Below are positions 1 through 8,929 of a DNA stretch of 41,163 nt, one piece after another. The notes under the pieces were generated by a model. That model was not told the origin of the DNA. It saw nothing but the letters and a program-made list of their open reading frames with translations, and searched no databases. Origin of the DNA: Rossellomorea vietnamensis (GTDB lineage Bacteria; Bacillota; Bacilli; Bacillales; Bacillaceae_B); assembly GCF_008180615.1 (NCBI RefSeq), contig NZ_VTEH01000018.1, forward strand, positions 60,615-101,777. Direction: 5' to 3'. Made by a program: the position numbers and the translations under genes. Numbering within the stretch: position 1 is the stretch's first letter; each line of letters starts with the position of its first letter.

Positions 1-190
1 TCCTGGATACACATCTCCTCCCAAATCTATCAACTCATGTATCCACACGACGCTCCTGGATACATATCTCCTCCCAAAAAACACAACTCATGTATCCACA
101 CCTCGATCCTGGATACACATCTCCTCCCAAATCTATCAACTCATGTATCCACACGACGCTCCTGGATACACGTCTCCGCTTAAAAAACAC
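1..190. repeat. 53-bp tandem repeat array
   Basis: The motif TCCTGGATACA recurs at 1, 54, 107 and 160, giving three full 53-bp units and a partial fourth that decays after about 180. Each unit holds an 8-bp inverted repeat, TGGATACA and TGTATCCA, about 25 bases apart, so each could fold as a hairpin. The array is cut by the window edge and may be longer. No protein-coding sense was found in it. Confidence 0.85.
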
Positions 191-193
191 TGG

Positions 194-228
194 TACCCGG
201 GGACAGGTTCATTGTCCCACCACCGGGT
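194..228. repeat. GGGACA-type dispersed hairpin repeat
   Basis: Nested inverted repeat: ACCCGG pairs with CCGGGT, and inside it GGGACA pairs with TGTCCC. This is one member of the family seen throughout the window's intergenic DNA. Confidence 0.7.
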
Positions 229-262
229 AAAAGGAACTTCTCCCTGTAAAAATCAGGATCCA

Positions 263-298
263 CATTGGCTGATGCTTTTTTCTTACACTCAGCCAATG
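263..298. repeat. 10-bp inverted repeat
   Basis: CATTGGCTGA (263-272) pairs perfectly with TCAGCCAATG (289-298) across a T-rich loop. It runs directly into a GGGACA-type repeat. Function is unknown; there is no T-tract after the stem. Confidence 0.6.
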
Positions 299-325
299 GG
301 ACACGGGACCTGTCCCTCTGTCCCC
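298..325. repeat. GGGACA-type dispersed hairpin repeat
   Basis: Outer GGGACA (298-303) and TGTCCC (319-324) enclose a second, inner GGGAC/GTCCC pair. The repeat can therefore form alternative hairpins. Confidence 0.75.
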
Positions 326-386
326 TTAAAATTTTGAAGAATTATAAGTGAGAGCCCTCTACTATTATTTTCATAGAGAAACAGCA

Positions 387-412
387 GGGACATGGGAAGA
401 AATCTCTGTCCC
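387..412. repeat. GGGACA-type dispersed hairpin repeat
   Basis: GGGACA (387-392) and TGTCCC (407-412) flank a 14-base loop. It lies just upstream of the promoter proposed for the NERD gene. Confidence 0.65.
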
Positions 413-461
413 GGTTTCAGGCAATAAAACTAATTTCCGCACCCAAAACTTTCCACTATTT

Positions 462-469
462 GCTATAAT
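462..469 (+). promoter_or_regulatory. Possible extended -10 promoter for the NERD gene
   Basis: TGC followed by a perfect TATAAT at 464-469, about 70 bases before the start codon at 538. No good -35 hexamer was seen at the right distance, but the TGn element can compensate for that. Confidence 0.4.
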
Positions 470-537
470 AAAACTATAACTGACAAAAAGTTACATAGCA
501 TTCCGGCAAAATCAAAACTTCGAAAGCGGGGTAAAGA

Positions 538-1854
538 ATGTCTTTTCTTAAAAATGTCCTCAATGTCCTAACGGATAAAAGAGAACTAAAAGAACCCAAA
601 ATTTATAAACCGTTTAATGAGAATTCCTCTATAATTACGGCACTAACCCGACTGTCAGAAGGAAAGGATCCCTCCGTCGACCTAAAAAAAGCACAAAACC
701 ACTTGAAATTATTCACTATAGGTCAAACAGGAGAGATGAATGTATTATTTGAATTGCAGCATTCTATGCTCCCGTTGGTGATTCTGCACGATGTCTATAT
801 CGAGTATAAGGATTATTCCGCTCAATTAGATTTTGTGGTTCTGACCCATAAATTCATCATGATCATTGAAGTGAAGAAGTTGTTTGGCAATATACAAGTT
901 ACGGATAAAGGCGAATTTCAACGAATTATTACGAAGAACAACAGAGTGGTCAACAAAGAAGGAATGTACAGCCCGATTAATCAAGTAGAACGCCACGTAA
1001 GCATCATTGAAAAGCTGCTTAAAGAAGAAGGAGCAATAGAAAACTGCCCTGTTAAATATGCTGTTACTTTTGCCAATCCAAAAACGATATTACAAGTCTC
1101 CAAGAATGCCCCGGCAAATATCCAATCCAATGTTCTGCGCTATGACCAAATCAAGCACTTTATAAAAAATGAATTAGAGAAGAAGTCACCCGTATTCATG
1201 TCCGACCAGCAGCTATATGGAATAGCCGATACGATCCTAAAATTCAGCAAAGAAAAAGTGTTTAACCAGGAGGATTACTTGATAGAAAAACCTCAGATAT
1301 CACCGCAGGTTGAATCTGCCACTTCTCCTTCTGAAAGGATGAACAACCCAAAAGAAGATACCTTAAAAGCAGCTCTGACAGAATTCCGCTTAACACGTTC
1401 CAGGGAATCCAATGTGAAACCCTATCATATTTTCACTAACAAAATTCTTGACAGCATGCTTGAGAAAAAACCACTCACGACCGAACAGCTTTTAGAAATT
1501 GAAGGCATTGGCCCTAAAAGAGTCGAGGAATTCGGTAAGGAAATAGTATCGATCATCCAGTGCCACAGCACCGGAAATTTTTCAGCAAAAGAACCACCCA
1601 CCAGCGTAAAAGCAGCTGTTCAACCAAAAAAACAAAGCCCTGAACAAGTCAGATCAGCTCTAACCCAACTCAGAACAACCCGTTCAAAGGAATTGAATGT
1701 TAAACCATACTATGTCTTCACAAATAACACCTTAGAAATGATTCTTGAAAAGAAGCCGGTCACCATGGATGAACTTTTGAAAATAGACGGAATCGGACCA
1801 AAAAAAGCAGAAGAATTCGGTCAGGACATTATTAATATACTTCAGAGGAAATAG
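538..1854 (+). CDS. NERD-domain protein with two C-terminal HRDC domains
   Basis: 438 residues, not secreted. A NERD (nuclease-related) domain spans about residues 60-175. Its fold is PD-(D/E)XK-like, and the expected acidic residues are visible: E66 in GQTGE, D98 in QLDFVV, then E111-x-K113. After a linker come two HRDC domains at about 275-345 and 370-437, each ending in a helix-hairpin-like I(E/D)GIGPK segment. The two HRDC copies are close relatives of each other, so one is probably an internal duplication. HRDC domains usually bind DNA and are known from RecQ helicases, so a DNA-directed nuclease is a fair inference; the substrate is unknown. The start has a GGGG site seven bases upstream. 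Its neighbour is a DUF262 pair, which suggests a defence context but does not prove one. Confidence 0.85.
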   Translation: MSFLKNVLNVLTDKRELKEPKIYKPFNENSSIITALTRLSEGKDPSVDLKKAQNHLKLFTIGQTGEMNVLFELQHSMLPLVILHDVYIEYKDYSAQLDFVVLTHKFIMIIEVKKLFGNIQVTDKGEFQRIITKNNRVVNKEGMYSPINQVERHVSIIEKLLKEEGAIENCPVKYAVTFANPKTILQVSKNAPANIQSNVLRYDQIKHFIKNELEKKSPVFMSDQQLYGIADTILKFSKEKVFNQEDYLIEKPQISPQVESATSPSERMNNPKEDTLKAALTEFRLTRSRESNVKPYHIFTNKILDSMLEKKPLTTEQLLEIEGIGPKRVEEFGKEIVSIIQCHSTGNFSAKEPPTSVKAAVQPKKQSPEQVRSALTQLRTTRSKELNVKPYYVFTNNTLEMILEKKPVTMDELLKIDGIGPKKAEEFGQDIINILQRK

Positions 1855-1893
1855 GTGCCGTGGTTGGACAAGTAAAACATCCCTGCCGAAAAT

Positions 1894-1925
1894 CTAAACG
1901 ATTTCAAACCTGTTCTATCGTTTAG
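1894..1925. repeat. CTAAACGAT hairpin repeat, copy 1
   Basis: Perfect 9-bp stem CTAAACGAT/ATCGTTTAG with a 14-base loop. A near copy with the same loop length is at 11551-11582. Both copies sit beside a GGGACA-type element (here a decayed one at about 1864-1885), so the two motifs may travel as one unit. Confidence 0.6.
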
Positions 1926-2014
1926 TAAGAGGTATTAATTTTTGAAGCATTAGGATTCTAAACTGAAAAATGGTGTTATTTGTAATAGATAAATTTCAAA
2001 AGGGGTTGAGGATA

Positions 2015-2362
2015 TTGGGTGCAAAAAATAGAGTGATTGCCGGTGACTATGAAGGAAGTATGATTAGTTCAACATTTGGAGTTATCACCCTTTCTATAGG
2101 ATGGACAAAATCTATTGAATTGGACAAAAAGAGTATTGAAGATTATGAATTAATCAATGAAAAAAGTAGAAAGAGTGCCACAAGTGCTGTGGGAAGAGCT
2201 TTTGTTGGCGGAGTGGTATTGGGACCTGTAGGATGGCTGGCTGGTTTATCTGCAAAATCTAAAGGAACACACGTTGTAGCAATTCAATTTAAGGATGATA
2301 AAAAGAGCCTTATCGAAATTAACGATAAAATTTATCATGCACTAGTAAAGAAACTGTTTTAA
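2015..2362 (+). CDS. Small glycine-zipper protein, function unknown
   Basis: About 115 residues from a TTG start at 2015, which has AGGGG nine bases upstream. An in-frame ATG at 1970 has no ribosome site, so the longer form is less likely. The protein starts with a short beta-rich stretch containing RVIAGDYEG. A small-residue segment follows (AVGRAFVGGVVLGPVGWLAG), which looks like a glycine zipper that could pack into or against a membrane. The end is charged and beta-rich (VVAIQFKDDKKSLIEI). I have a recollection of similar small proteins in bacilli, but know of no assigned function. The stop codon touches the left end of an inverted-repeat element at 2361. Confidence 0.65.
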   Translation: MGAKNRVIAGDYEGSMISSTFGVITLSIGWTKSIELDKKSIEDYELINEKSRKSATSAVGRAFVGGVVLGPVGWLAGLSAKSKGTHVVAIQFKDDKKSLIEINDKIYHALVKKLF

Positions 2363-2562
2363 TAAGGCTCTTTTCGCATATATTGCTGCTTTCGAAAAAA
2401 TCCTAAAAGCCGGACTTTCACTTGCTACTATGGCTTTTCGCTCTGAACGAGCGAGAAGCTCTTTTTCTCTCTTGCTAAAAAGGTTATTCTGGTTCATTAT
2501 GCGCTATTTTTAGAAATTAAGATCCAAAAGCCACAAAGTAGATTACGAGAAGAGCCTTTAAT
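2361..2562. mobile_element. MITE-like element with inverted ends
   Basis: About 200 bp bounded by AAGGCTCTTTTCG on the left and CGAGAAGAGCCTT on the right, inverted copies with one mismatch over 13 bp. The inside is non-coding and holds a small CGCTC/GAGCG hairpin. There is no transposase, so it would be a passive element if it moves at all. It starts exactly at the stop codon of the preceding gene. No clear target-site duplication was seen. Confidence 0.5.
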
Positions 2563-2735
2563 AAAGGTAGAGTGAGCAATTCACATCTCTTCATTTTAGC
2601 TGTTTCTCAAGGCCAGGTTCCCCTTTGTTTCAAACCAGAAATACCCATCAAAAGAATTCTCGCCACCTGCATTTGCGAGAGCCCTCAATCCGCTTCTTTC
2701 CCTAGTGCATCCTATCCCTCTCCATCTACTAGGCG

Positions 2736-2918
2736 GGAGGAACCTGTCCTGTCCTGTCCTCACATCTCGGGGTGTCACTTAGACCAACTTATAGAGACAT
2801 GGTAAGGAGGATCAGGTTCATTGTTCTCTATTACTCTTCCTATGAGTTTTAAAAGAAAATAGAAGAAACTGTTGATTGGAATTATTCGGAAGGACAAGGA
2901 AACTATCCCTGTACCCCC
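2736..2918. repeat. Cluster of decayed GGGACA-type repeats
   Basis: Three degenerate members lie close together: GGAACCTGTCCT with a repeated GTCCT (2736-2760), GATCAGGTTCATTGTTCTC (2811-2829) and AGGACAAGGAAACTATCCCT (2891-2910). Nothing coding is evident between them. They lie just downstream of the DUF262 pair. Confidence 0.55.
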
Positions 2919-2937
2919 TTACCTAAGTAATGTTGGA

Positions 2938-4848
2938 TTAATCGTTTTCCCCCCTTAAATATCTTTCGAAAACCTCAATCATTTCATCTTGATGTTTTTG
3001 AGCAAGTTGATCATTCCATATCTCATTTTTATAAATTATATCCATTTTTAATGAATCTACTTTATCACGGTTATAATTTAAAAAGCGTTGTCTTTTTTCA
3101 TTGAATGGCAGATTACTATAGGATGAGTTTATACTTCTGGATACCAATGCCAAATTTCCAAAACAATTGATCATGTATCCTGACACCGTATTCCTATCCG
3201 CAGGCTGCTGCGTTCTAGGAGAAATATGTTCAACTGAATTCTTGGCGGTGATTTTAAATTCTTTCCACTTTTCTTTCTTTTTATCAGAGGTCTCCCACAA
3301 AATAAACTCAAGTTTATAAAACCAGTAATGTGGAAAAGAGACTCCTCTTGGAGACTTTAAGATGTTCGTATCAAACGGTACCTTACGCCATGGAACTTCT
3401 ATAAATCTTTTTGTCCTTACTATTAAGGATTCCTTCTCATCAGAACAGAATAAGTGATTATCCAAATGTTTTAGGTATTCAAAGCTTTTTTGTCCATTGT
3501 TATGTACCAGATAGTTTAAGTATGGTGTGAGCCAATAATGGGTTGTTATTTGTTGGGAGTGGTACAGCATACTTTGCAATAATGCTTCCCCCTCATTCCT
3601 ATTTGAAATGATACGTCTCATATAAAAACGTTTATTACTTTCATATTTATCTATCTTACAAATTAAATGAATCTCATCCTCATCTTCTTCAACCCATTTG
3701 ATGACATGTTTATCAAATAGATAACGAACCTCCCATAACAACTCAATAAACTCCTTTACTTCTTCTTCCCCAACTAAACTTAGTTGAAAATGAGTTGAGA
3801 AAATAGATAACAATTCTTTATCCAATATCTTATCTATGTCCTTACTTCCATTGCTCGCAAGAAAAATACGTAATGTATGCTGAAGAAGCATAGGAAACGT
3901 AATGATGCTTCTCGCCCTATTCTGCGGGCTCCCAACATCTGGGGTCTCGTCGTCTCTATCCATAACAGTTTCTTCTTCTAAAAGGATTTGTTTAAGAGAC
4001 ATGTGATCAAACGAATTCCTTTTTTTATACTCCATGGCTTGCAGTACCTTTTTTGGATCTTTTAAATTTTCTTTTCCTTCTTTTGCCGAAACTTTATCAT
4101 ACAATTTAGATGTATTTATCTTAGCTGCGTCTTTAATGTTTGTCTCCACATATTTATTCATATCAGAACAAGCGGTCCATAGGTGCCCGTATTTTAGTTT
4201 TTCTTCATCAGATGAAAGTTTTTCTAATAGCCTTGCTTTCAAAATTTCATGATGCTGAAGCTGCACCCCTCTGTTATTAATAACCTCAAAAAGTTTGTTC
4301 AAATCTGTTTGCTGGGGAACCTCTGTCATAATGAGGTAAACATTCTTATAGATAAAAGAGGCGATTTCACTCAAAATTTGTTGATTCATAAATCTTCTTT
4401 TATAATTTTCAATGACGGCTAGGGCCCCTTTAATATGCTCTGTCGCCCCATCATCCTCTATTTGGGTACTGATATATCTCGAAAAAAAGTGGTTAACCTC
4501 TTCTCGTATTGCAAAGTGAATCCTATTTCTAGTTCTATTATTTTCTGCTATCGAAATAAATGGGGCTAACTCATTGGAAAACACAATGGCTATCATCCAA
4601 AGTGTGGTGAAGCGTTGTTGGCCATCAATTAAGTCATACACTTTTACATCTTCTGTTTTCTGATTTTCTACAACTAAAACACTTCCTAAATAAAACGACT
4701 TTTTTTCAGCATAGGAGCTTTTAATATCTTCCAATAAGGTTACCACCTGTTCTTCTTCCCAAACATATAATCTTTGGTATATAGGAATCTGAAAGAACTG
4801 ATGATGTTTTACCAATTCATCTAAGGTTACCTGCGTCGACTTAATCAT
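2938..4848 (-). CDS. DUF262/DUF1524 (GmrSD-like) nuclease
   Basis: 636 residues. The N-terminal DUF262 domain shows YQRLYVW (24-30) and the nucleotide-site motif DGQQR (75-79). The C-terminal DUF1524 HNH-type domain shows EHISP (540-544), GNLALVS (from about 564) and NLPFNEKR, the residues expected of an active His-Me nuclease. This arrangement matches GmrS-GmrD type IV restriction enzymes and SspE-type effectors, in which DUF262 hydrolyses nucleotide and the HNH end cuts DNA. It begins inside the stop of the upstream DUF262 gene (ATGA overlap), so the two are made together. Which DNA modification or phage signal it senses cannot be told from sequence. Confidence 0.85.
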   Translation of the reverse strand: MIKSTQVTLDELVKHHQFFQIPIYQRLYVWEEEQVVTLLEDIKSSYAEKKSFYLGSVLVVENQKTEDVKVYDLIDGQQRFTTLWMIAIVFSNELAPFISIAENNRTRNRIHFAIREEVNHFFSRYISTQIEDDGATEHIKGALAVIENYKRRFMNQQILSEIASFIYKNVYLIMTEVPQQTDLNKLFEVINNRGVQLQHHEILKARLLEKLSSDEEKLKYGHLWTACSDMNKYVETNIKDAAKINTSKLYDKVSAKEGKENLKDPKKVLQAMEYKKRNSFDHMSLKQILLEEETVMDRDDETPDVGSPQNRARSIITFPMLLQHTLRIFLASNGSKDIDKILDKELLSIFSTHFQLSLVGEEEVKEFIELLWEVRYLFDKHVIKWVEEDEDEIHLICKIDKYESNKRFYMRRIISNRNEGEALLQSMLYHSQQITTHYWLTPYLNYLVHNNGQKSFEYLKHLDNHLFCSDEKESLIVRTKRFIEVPWRKVPFDTNILKSPRGVSFPHYWFYKLEFILWETSDKKKEKWKEFKITAKNSVEHISPRTQQPADRNTVSGYMINCFGNLALVSRSINSSYSNLPFNEKRQRFLNYNRDKVDSLKMDIIYKNEIWNDQLAQKHQDEMIEVFERYLRGEND

Positions 4849-6302
4849 TGTACCTTCTCCTTAATCCAAGTTTCCTTCCCAGTAAAATCACTTTTTCCAT
4901 AATAAGCGAGTACCCGGTCCTTATACATACCTTGAACACCTTTTCCTCTGACACTCTCGTCGGATAGGTAATACTTCAAACGACTTCTGGCTTCTTCCTC
5001 TAAGAATCGGATCACTTCCTCCGGTGTAAAGGAATGACTGATGATATCCAGCAAATTATTTTTTCCTTTCACTAAAAAATTCATCGCTGTCTCTTTAAAA
5101 ACTAATTTTAATTCCAGACGAATGGAGCCCAGGACATGATCTAACCATAAAGCAAATTCCAATAGCTTTTTGGATTGAAACTTTTCAAAGTACATAATAG
5201 ATGCGAGAACAAATATTTCCCTTAGATATTTTGAAGTTTTTATCCATACCTTTTCGTAAAAATATCGGTATGCCTTCAATTCATGGTCTATTTCCTGATC
5301 AAAATACATTCTCTGAACGATATCAGCATATTTTTCAGAATAAAGAAAAAAGCCAAGTCCTTTACTGATTGGTTGTCTCATTGCAAAAGGCATATCTGCA
5401 GGATTTTGGCCCATCATCACTGACCCTATATCCAGTTTAAGTGATCGGTTTTCTGTTAGCATAAGTTGCTGACCGAAAACATTACTAAAATTGGGATACA
5501 GAGGGACTTCGCTTTCTTGTTCTGTTTTGATCGTATTTTTCATAAACTCACTCAATATATCGTCATAAGATTCTTTTCGAATCACTTCTTTATTTTGACC
5601 ACGCCAGTATCTAGCCCGCCATAAAATACTTGAAAACAAATCCGGCATAAAATACTTTTTATTCCTAACTAGAGGATGTTCATTATGATTTTGAATTCTT
5701 TCCCAGTTCGACGCACACCTTTTTTGAATAAACTCACTTGTAATCTCTCGTAAATGATAGGCTTTTAGTAGATCAGTCGCATTGAGCTTAACACCGCGAT
5801 TATTTTGTGTATCAAAAAATGTAAAAGCCAAGTCTTCTGAGGACGTAATAATAAAAGTGAATTGGATCTCGTTTAGTAATGTCGAAGGTAACTGCCAATA
5901 TTGGATACTCTCCCTTAGATAGGTTTGGATCTCTTGAATATTTTTAATTGACAGAGCTGAGTTAAATTGTATATTCAATTTGGTTTCGTCTATAAGGGTA
6001 CCAGTAAGTACATAGTAAAGAATACTTAACGTGGTTATTCGCTGCTGACCGTCAATGATAAATAACATTTCCTGTTCTGTATTTTCATGTAATAAGATAC
6101 TTCCCATATAATAGGGGGTGTCTATATTACTATTTATGTAATCTGATAGATCCCTCACTAGATCCGTAACCTTTTCCTTATCCCACATGTACGGACGTTG
6201 ATAAGTATCTATTGCAACAGGGTAATTTGCATTCTTTGTAAAAAAAGATTTGAAACTATCAACTCGAACTCTTACATCTTTAGCCGAACTTGTTACAGGC
6301 AT
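4845..6302 (-). CDS. DUF262 protein without HNH domain, partner of the next gene
   Basis: 485 residues. The DUF262 domain is clear, with YQRPYMW (34-40) and DGQQR (84-88), and YMGSILL between them. The C-terminal two thirds is helical. I see no EHxxP or GNL motif there, so the HNH nuclease half appears to be absent. The gene is first in a two-gene unit and overlaps the full-length DUF262/DUF1524 gene by four bases. A regulatory or sensing subunit for the catalytic partner is the simplest reading. GAGGAG lies about ten bases before the start. Pairs of DUF262 proteins are common in bacterial defence islands. Confidence 0.8.
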   Translation of the reverse strand: MPVTSSAKDVRVRVDSFKSFFTKNANYPVAIDTYQRPYMWDKEKVTDLVRDLSDYINSNIDTPYYMGSILLHENTEQEMLFIIDGQQRITTLSILYYVLTGTLIDETKLNIQFNSALSIKNIQEIQTYLRESIQYWQLPSTLLNEIQFTFIITSSEDLAFTFFDTQNNRGVKLNATDLLKAYHLREITSEFIQKRCASNWERIQNHNEHPLVRNKKYFMPDLFSSILWRARYWRGQNKEVIRKESYDDILSEFMKNTIKTEQESEVPLYPNFSNVFGQQLMLTENRSLKLDIGSVMMGQNPADMPFAMRQPISKGLGFFLYSEKYADIVQRMYFDQEIDHELKAYRYFYEKVWIKTSKYLREIFVLASIMYFEKFQSKKLLEFALWLDHVLGSIRLELKLVFKETAMNFLVKGKNNLLDIISHSFTPEEVIRFLEEEARSRLKYYLSDESVRGKGVQGMYKDRVLAYYGKSDFTGKETWIKEKVQ

Positions 6303-6632
6303 AATAAAAAATCTCCTCTTTCAAATGGTGTAACTTCAGTATAGACCATTTCGCTCCAGCATATGGAATATTATGTATGAAACGAGTATATTTATTATAT
6401 TGTTCAGATGATTATATTAAAAAGGGAAATGTATTCGAATGATGAGACAATCTTTGGCCCGTAAATATTTAACTCGTCTGAGGATGAAGATAACAAGGAG
6501 GATGCTGTTCAGAAGCGGCCGTTAGGATATGGAGCCTATGCCCACTAAATGCTCTTATTATCATGGAGCCAGTGTAAATTGGGGAAACAAAGGACAGTTT
6601 TTATACAGTATAAGAACCGCCCCTCTACTCTT
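6303..6632. other. Intergenic region upstream of the DUF262 pair
   Basis: This 330-bp AT-rich gap separates the divergent left side from the Gfo/Idh gene. On the minus strand a TATACT and a TATAAT hexamer lie upstream of the DUF262 start, but neither has a convincing -35. No coding sequence or repeat was supported. Confidence 0.4.
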
Positions 6633-7619
6633 TTATTCAAACGGATACTTCAACCCCCACTGCCCGCGGATACTGTCCATCAGTTTCATGATTTCTAACG
6701 ATTCATCCAGCGTCATTACCGGACTTTCTGTCAGCCCTTGTCTCAGGCATCTTCCTACCTCTTCTATCTCAAACGCATAGCCCTTCGATTTCCGGTCATC
6801 CGTGAAGGTCTCTGCTTCCTTGCCGTCCTTGTATAGGGTGGCTGATTTCGCACTTAAGAAAGAAGGAATACGAATAGACCCTTTTGTTCCGTGTATGGAA
6901 GCTTCCTTGCCTAATTCCACTCTTAAGGCTCCATTTAGGGTGGCGGTTTTTCCAGAAGCATAGGACAGAATAACCGAAAACTGTTCGTCCACACCTGTTT
7001 CACCAATATGAGCCGTACTCAGGATTTTTTCAGGGGCTGTGCCAAAAATCATAGAGGCAAATGATATAGGATAAATACCTACATCCAGCAGCGCTCCTCC
7101 TCCAAGATCCGGATTAAGCAATCTCCACTGAGGATCCCAAGGTGCACGGAATCCTAAGTCACCTTTCATTAAAAGAACTTCACCGATCTCTCCATTTGCT
7201 ATCCATTCTCTCACCTTCACGATTGGAGGCAGAAAACGAGTCCACATCGCCTCCATTAAGAAAAGCTTTTGATCTCGCGCAAACTCAATGATTTCTTCCA
7301 GTTCTCCGCTGTTCACGGTAAACGGCTTCTCGCACAGCACAGCCTTCCCCGCGCGAAGACACGCCAGCGCATTCTCTTTATGAAAAGGGTGCGGCGTAGC
7401 GATATAAACGGCGTCTACTTCCGAATCCTGCAATAGTTCCTCATAACTGCCGTAGGCACGAGAAACCCCGAATTCTTCAGCAAACTTTTCCGCACTCTCT
7501 AATGACCGCGAACCGACAGCCGTCCTTTCTGTATTTTCAGCAAAGGCTAAGTCTTTCGCAAACACACCCGCAATGCCGCCTGTTCCCAAAATGCCCCATT
7601 TGATTATTTTCTCGTTCAT
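6633..7619 (-). CDS. Gfo/Idh/MocA family oxidoreductase
   Basis: 328 residues from the ATG at 7619 (MNEKIIKWG). An ATG ten codons earlier is possible but leaves an atypical N-terminal extension. The N-terminal Rossmann fold carries GTGGIAG, and the family signature EKP with its catalytic lysine is present (LCEKPFTVN). The C-terminal half has the family's beta-sheet domain (GGGALLDVGIYPISFA). Members are NAD(P)-dependent dehydrogenases of sugars, inositols or dihydrodiols; GALLDVGIYP is typical of the dihydrodiol/xylose dehydrogenase branch. The substrate cannot be named. The gene stands alone between accessory modules, with AGGAG upstream. Confidence 0.9.
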   Translation of the reverse strand: MNEKIIKWGILGTGGIAGVFAKDLAFAENTERTAVGSRSLESAEKFAEEFGVSRAYGSYEELLQDSEVDAVYIATPHPFHKENALACLRAGKAVLCEKPFTVNSGELEEIIEFARDQKLFLMEAMWTRFLPPIVKVREWIANGEIGEVLLMKGDLGFRAPWDPQWRLLNPDLGGGALLDVGIYPISFASMIFGTAPEKILSTAHIGETGVDEQFSVILSYASGKTATLNGALRVELGKEASIHGTKGSIRIPSFLSAKSATLYKDGKEAETFTDDRKSKGYAFEIEEVGRCLRQGLTESPVMTLDESLEIMKLMDSIRGQWGLKYPFE

Positions 7620-7775
7620 CTCTGCATCCGCTCCTTTAGTATTTTGCATCTAATCCTTCTGTCTCCCATTATCTCATTCCTTGTTTGGGTTTATATACAT
7701 CTAGCTGTGAATTTGCCCATCTTCCTATTAAACGCTCATTTTAACAAGAAATTTTCAGCTCACAGTTCTAAAGGG

Positions 7776-8702
7776 TTATTCACCAACCATACCGTCCTTA
7801 TCAGCATCGTGCATATAAGGGTATAACCAATGATCACTTGTTATCGGCATACTGAAACCTGCTTCTTTGGCTTCTTTAATGGTCACCTGTCCATTGCCGT
7901 TTGTATCAACACTGGAAATATCATTTGTGTGTGAACTGGTTTGATCAGAAGGCTCACTGCCTGTTAAACCGAGTGATTCGTTCACTTCATCTGGGTTCAC
8001 ATTTTCGAATGTATCAATGATCTCGTTACCCATTAAGGTATAGGTATACTGATAACTTGAAGGAATCTGCGTTTTTGTATCGGGATAGGTGATAATGGCT
8101 TCAAAATTAGTCGCTCCACCTGCGCTGCGGATCACTTCTTCCATATAGGCCTGATCACCATGCCGGTTGAGCGTACTGTCTTGTGGAGTAATATTATAAG
8201 CATTTGATACACCCCCGAGAGAATCAGCAATAATATGTCCTTCATCTAAAAGGTCACTTTCGACTCCAGGAACCTTTGCCTCATCAGAGTAGTATCTGCC
8301 TGAAGATAATACAGGTTCATTCCTATCATCTTGCAGGAGGATTTCGTCAGCTATTACACGTACAACCTGTCCGTATTCATTCGTAAATGCCCAATATTCA
8401 CGGTCTCCATAACCAATATCAACAACGGCGTTGGGTTCACGATATCCTGATAAATCACCACCATCAACTTCAATAAGCTTGTATTCTGAGAAAGTTTCAC
8501 TCTTTGGTTGTGCTGGTGGTGTTTCTTCTACTACTAGTTCATCAATGACTGTAGTGCCCGTTTCATTTTCTTCTATATTTATATCTGCAGCCACTGCGGC
8601 TGCTTCTTGTGAAACTGTTTTTCCACTTGTGTTGGATGGATCTTCTGCGTTTGAACAACCAATCATCAAGATGGCTGTTAAAAGGATCATTTTCTTTTGC
8701 AT
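7776..8702 (-). CDS. Secreted DNA/RNA non-specific endonuclease lipoprotein
   Basis: 308 residues. The N-terminus is a lipoprotein signal with lipobox LMIGC (C16), so the protein should sit on the outer face of the membrane. After an acidic Ser/Thr/Glu-rich linker comes a nuclease domain with DEGH (153-156), IIADSLGG and YNITPQDSTLNRHG. This is the pattern of the NucA-like DNA/RNA non-specific endonucleases, with DEGH in place of the more usual DRGH. The C-terminus has calcium-binding EF-hand/Excalibur-like loops (DTNGNGQVTIKEA and DADKDGMVGE). A role in degrading extracellular DNA for nutrients or in competition is likely. GGAG lies seven bases before the start. Confidence 0.88.
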   Translation of the reverse strand: MQKKMILLTAILMIGCSNAEDPSNTSGKTVSQEAAAVAADINIEENETGTTVIDELVVEETPPAQPKSETFSEYKLIEVDGGDLSGYREPNAVVDIGYGDREYWAFTNEYGQVVRVIADEILLQDDRNEPVLSSGRYYSDEAKVPGVESDLLDEGHIIADSLGGVSNAYNITPQDSTLNRHGDQAYMEEVIRSAGGATNFEAIITYPDTKTQIPSSYQYTYTLMGNEIIDTFENVNPDEVNESLGLTGSEPSDQTSSHTNDISSVDTNGNGQVTIKEAKEAGFSMPITSDHWLYPYMHDADKDGMVGE

Positions 8703-8929
8703 TTCAGAACTCCTTTGTAATAGTTACCCATTTTCCATTCTAAAAACAAGAATGGAATGTATTTTCAGTTGATATTCAATTCGAAGTCCACAGTACGATA
8801 CTTCAAATCAAAACCACCAGTCTTACGGAAGGTTTTCACTGCGGCTGGAAGCCTTCCTTACCGGCCTCAGCCTTAAAAGCTTCAATGAATAAGCTTCTCT
8901 GACTCTTTTTTTTCACTAAAATTGGAGAA

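Noticed and set aside
2572..2805. Short plus-strand frame
   Set aside because: Runs through decayed repeats and has no ribosome site or natural protein composition.
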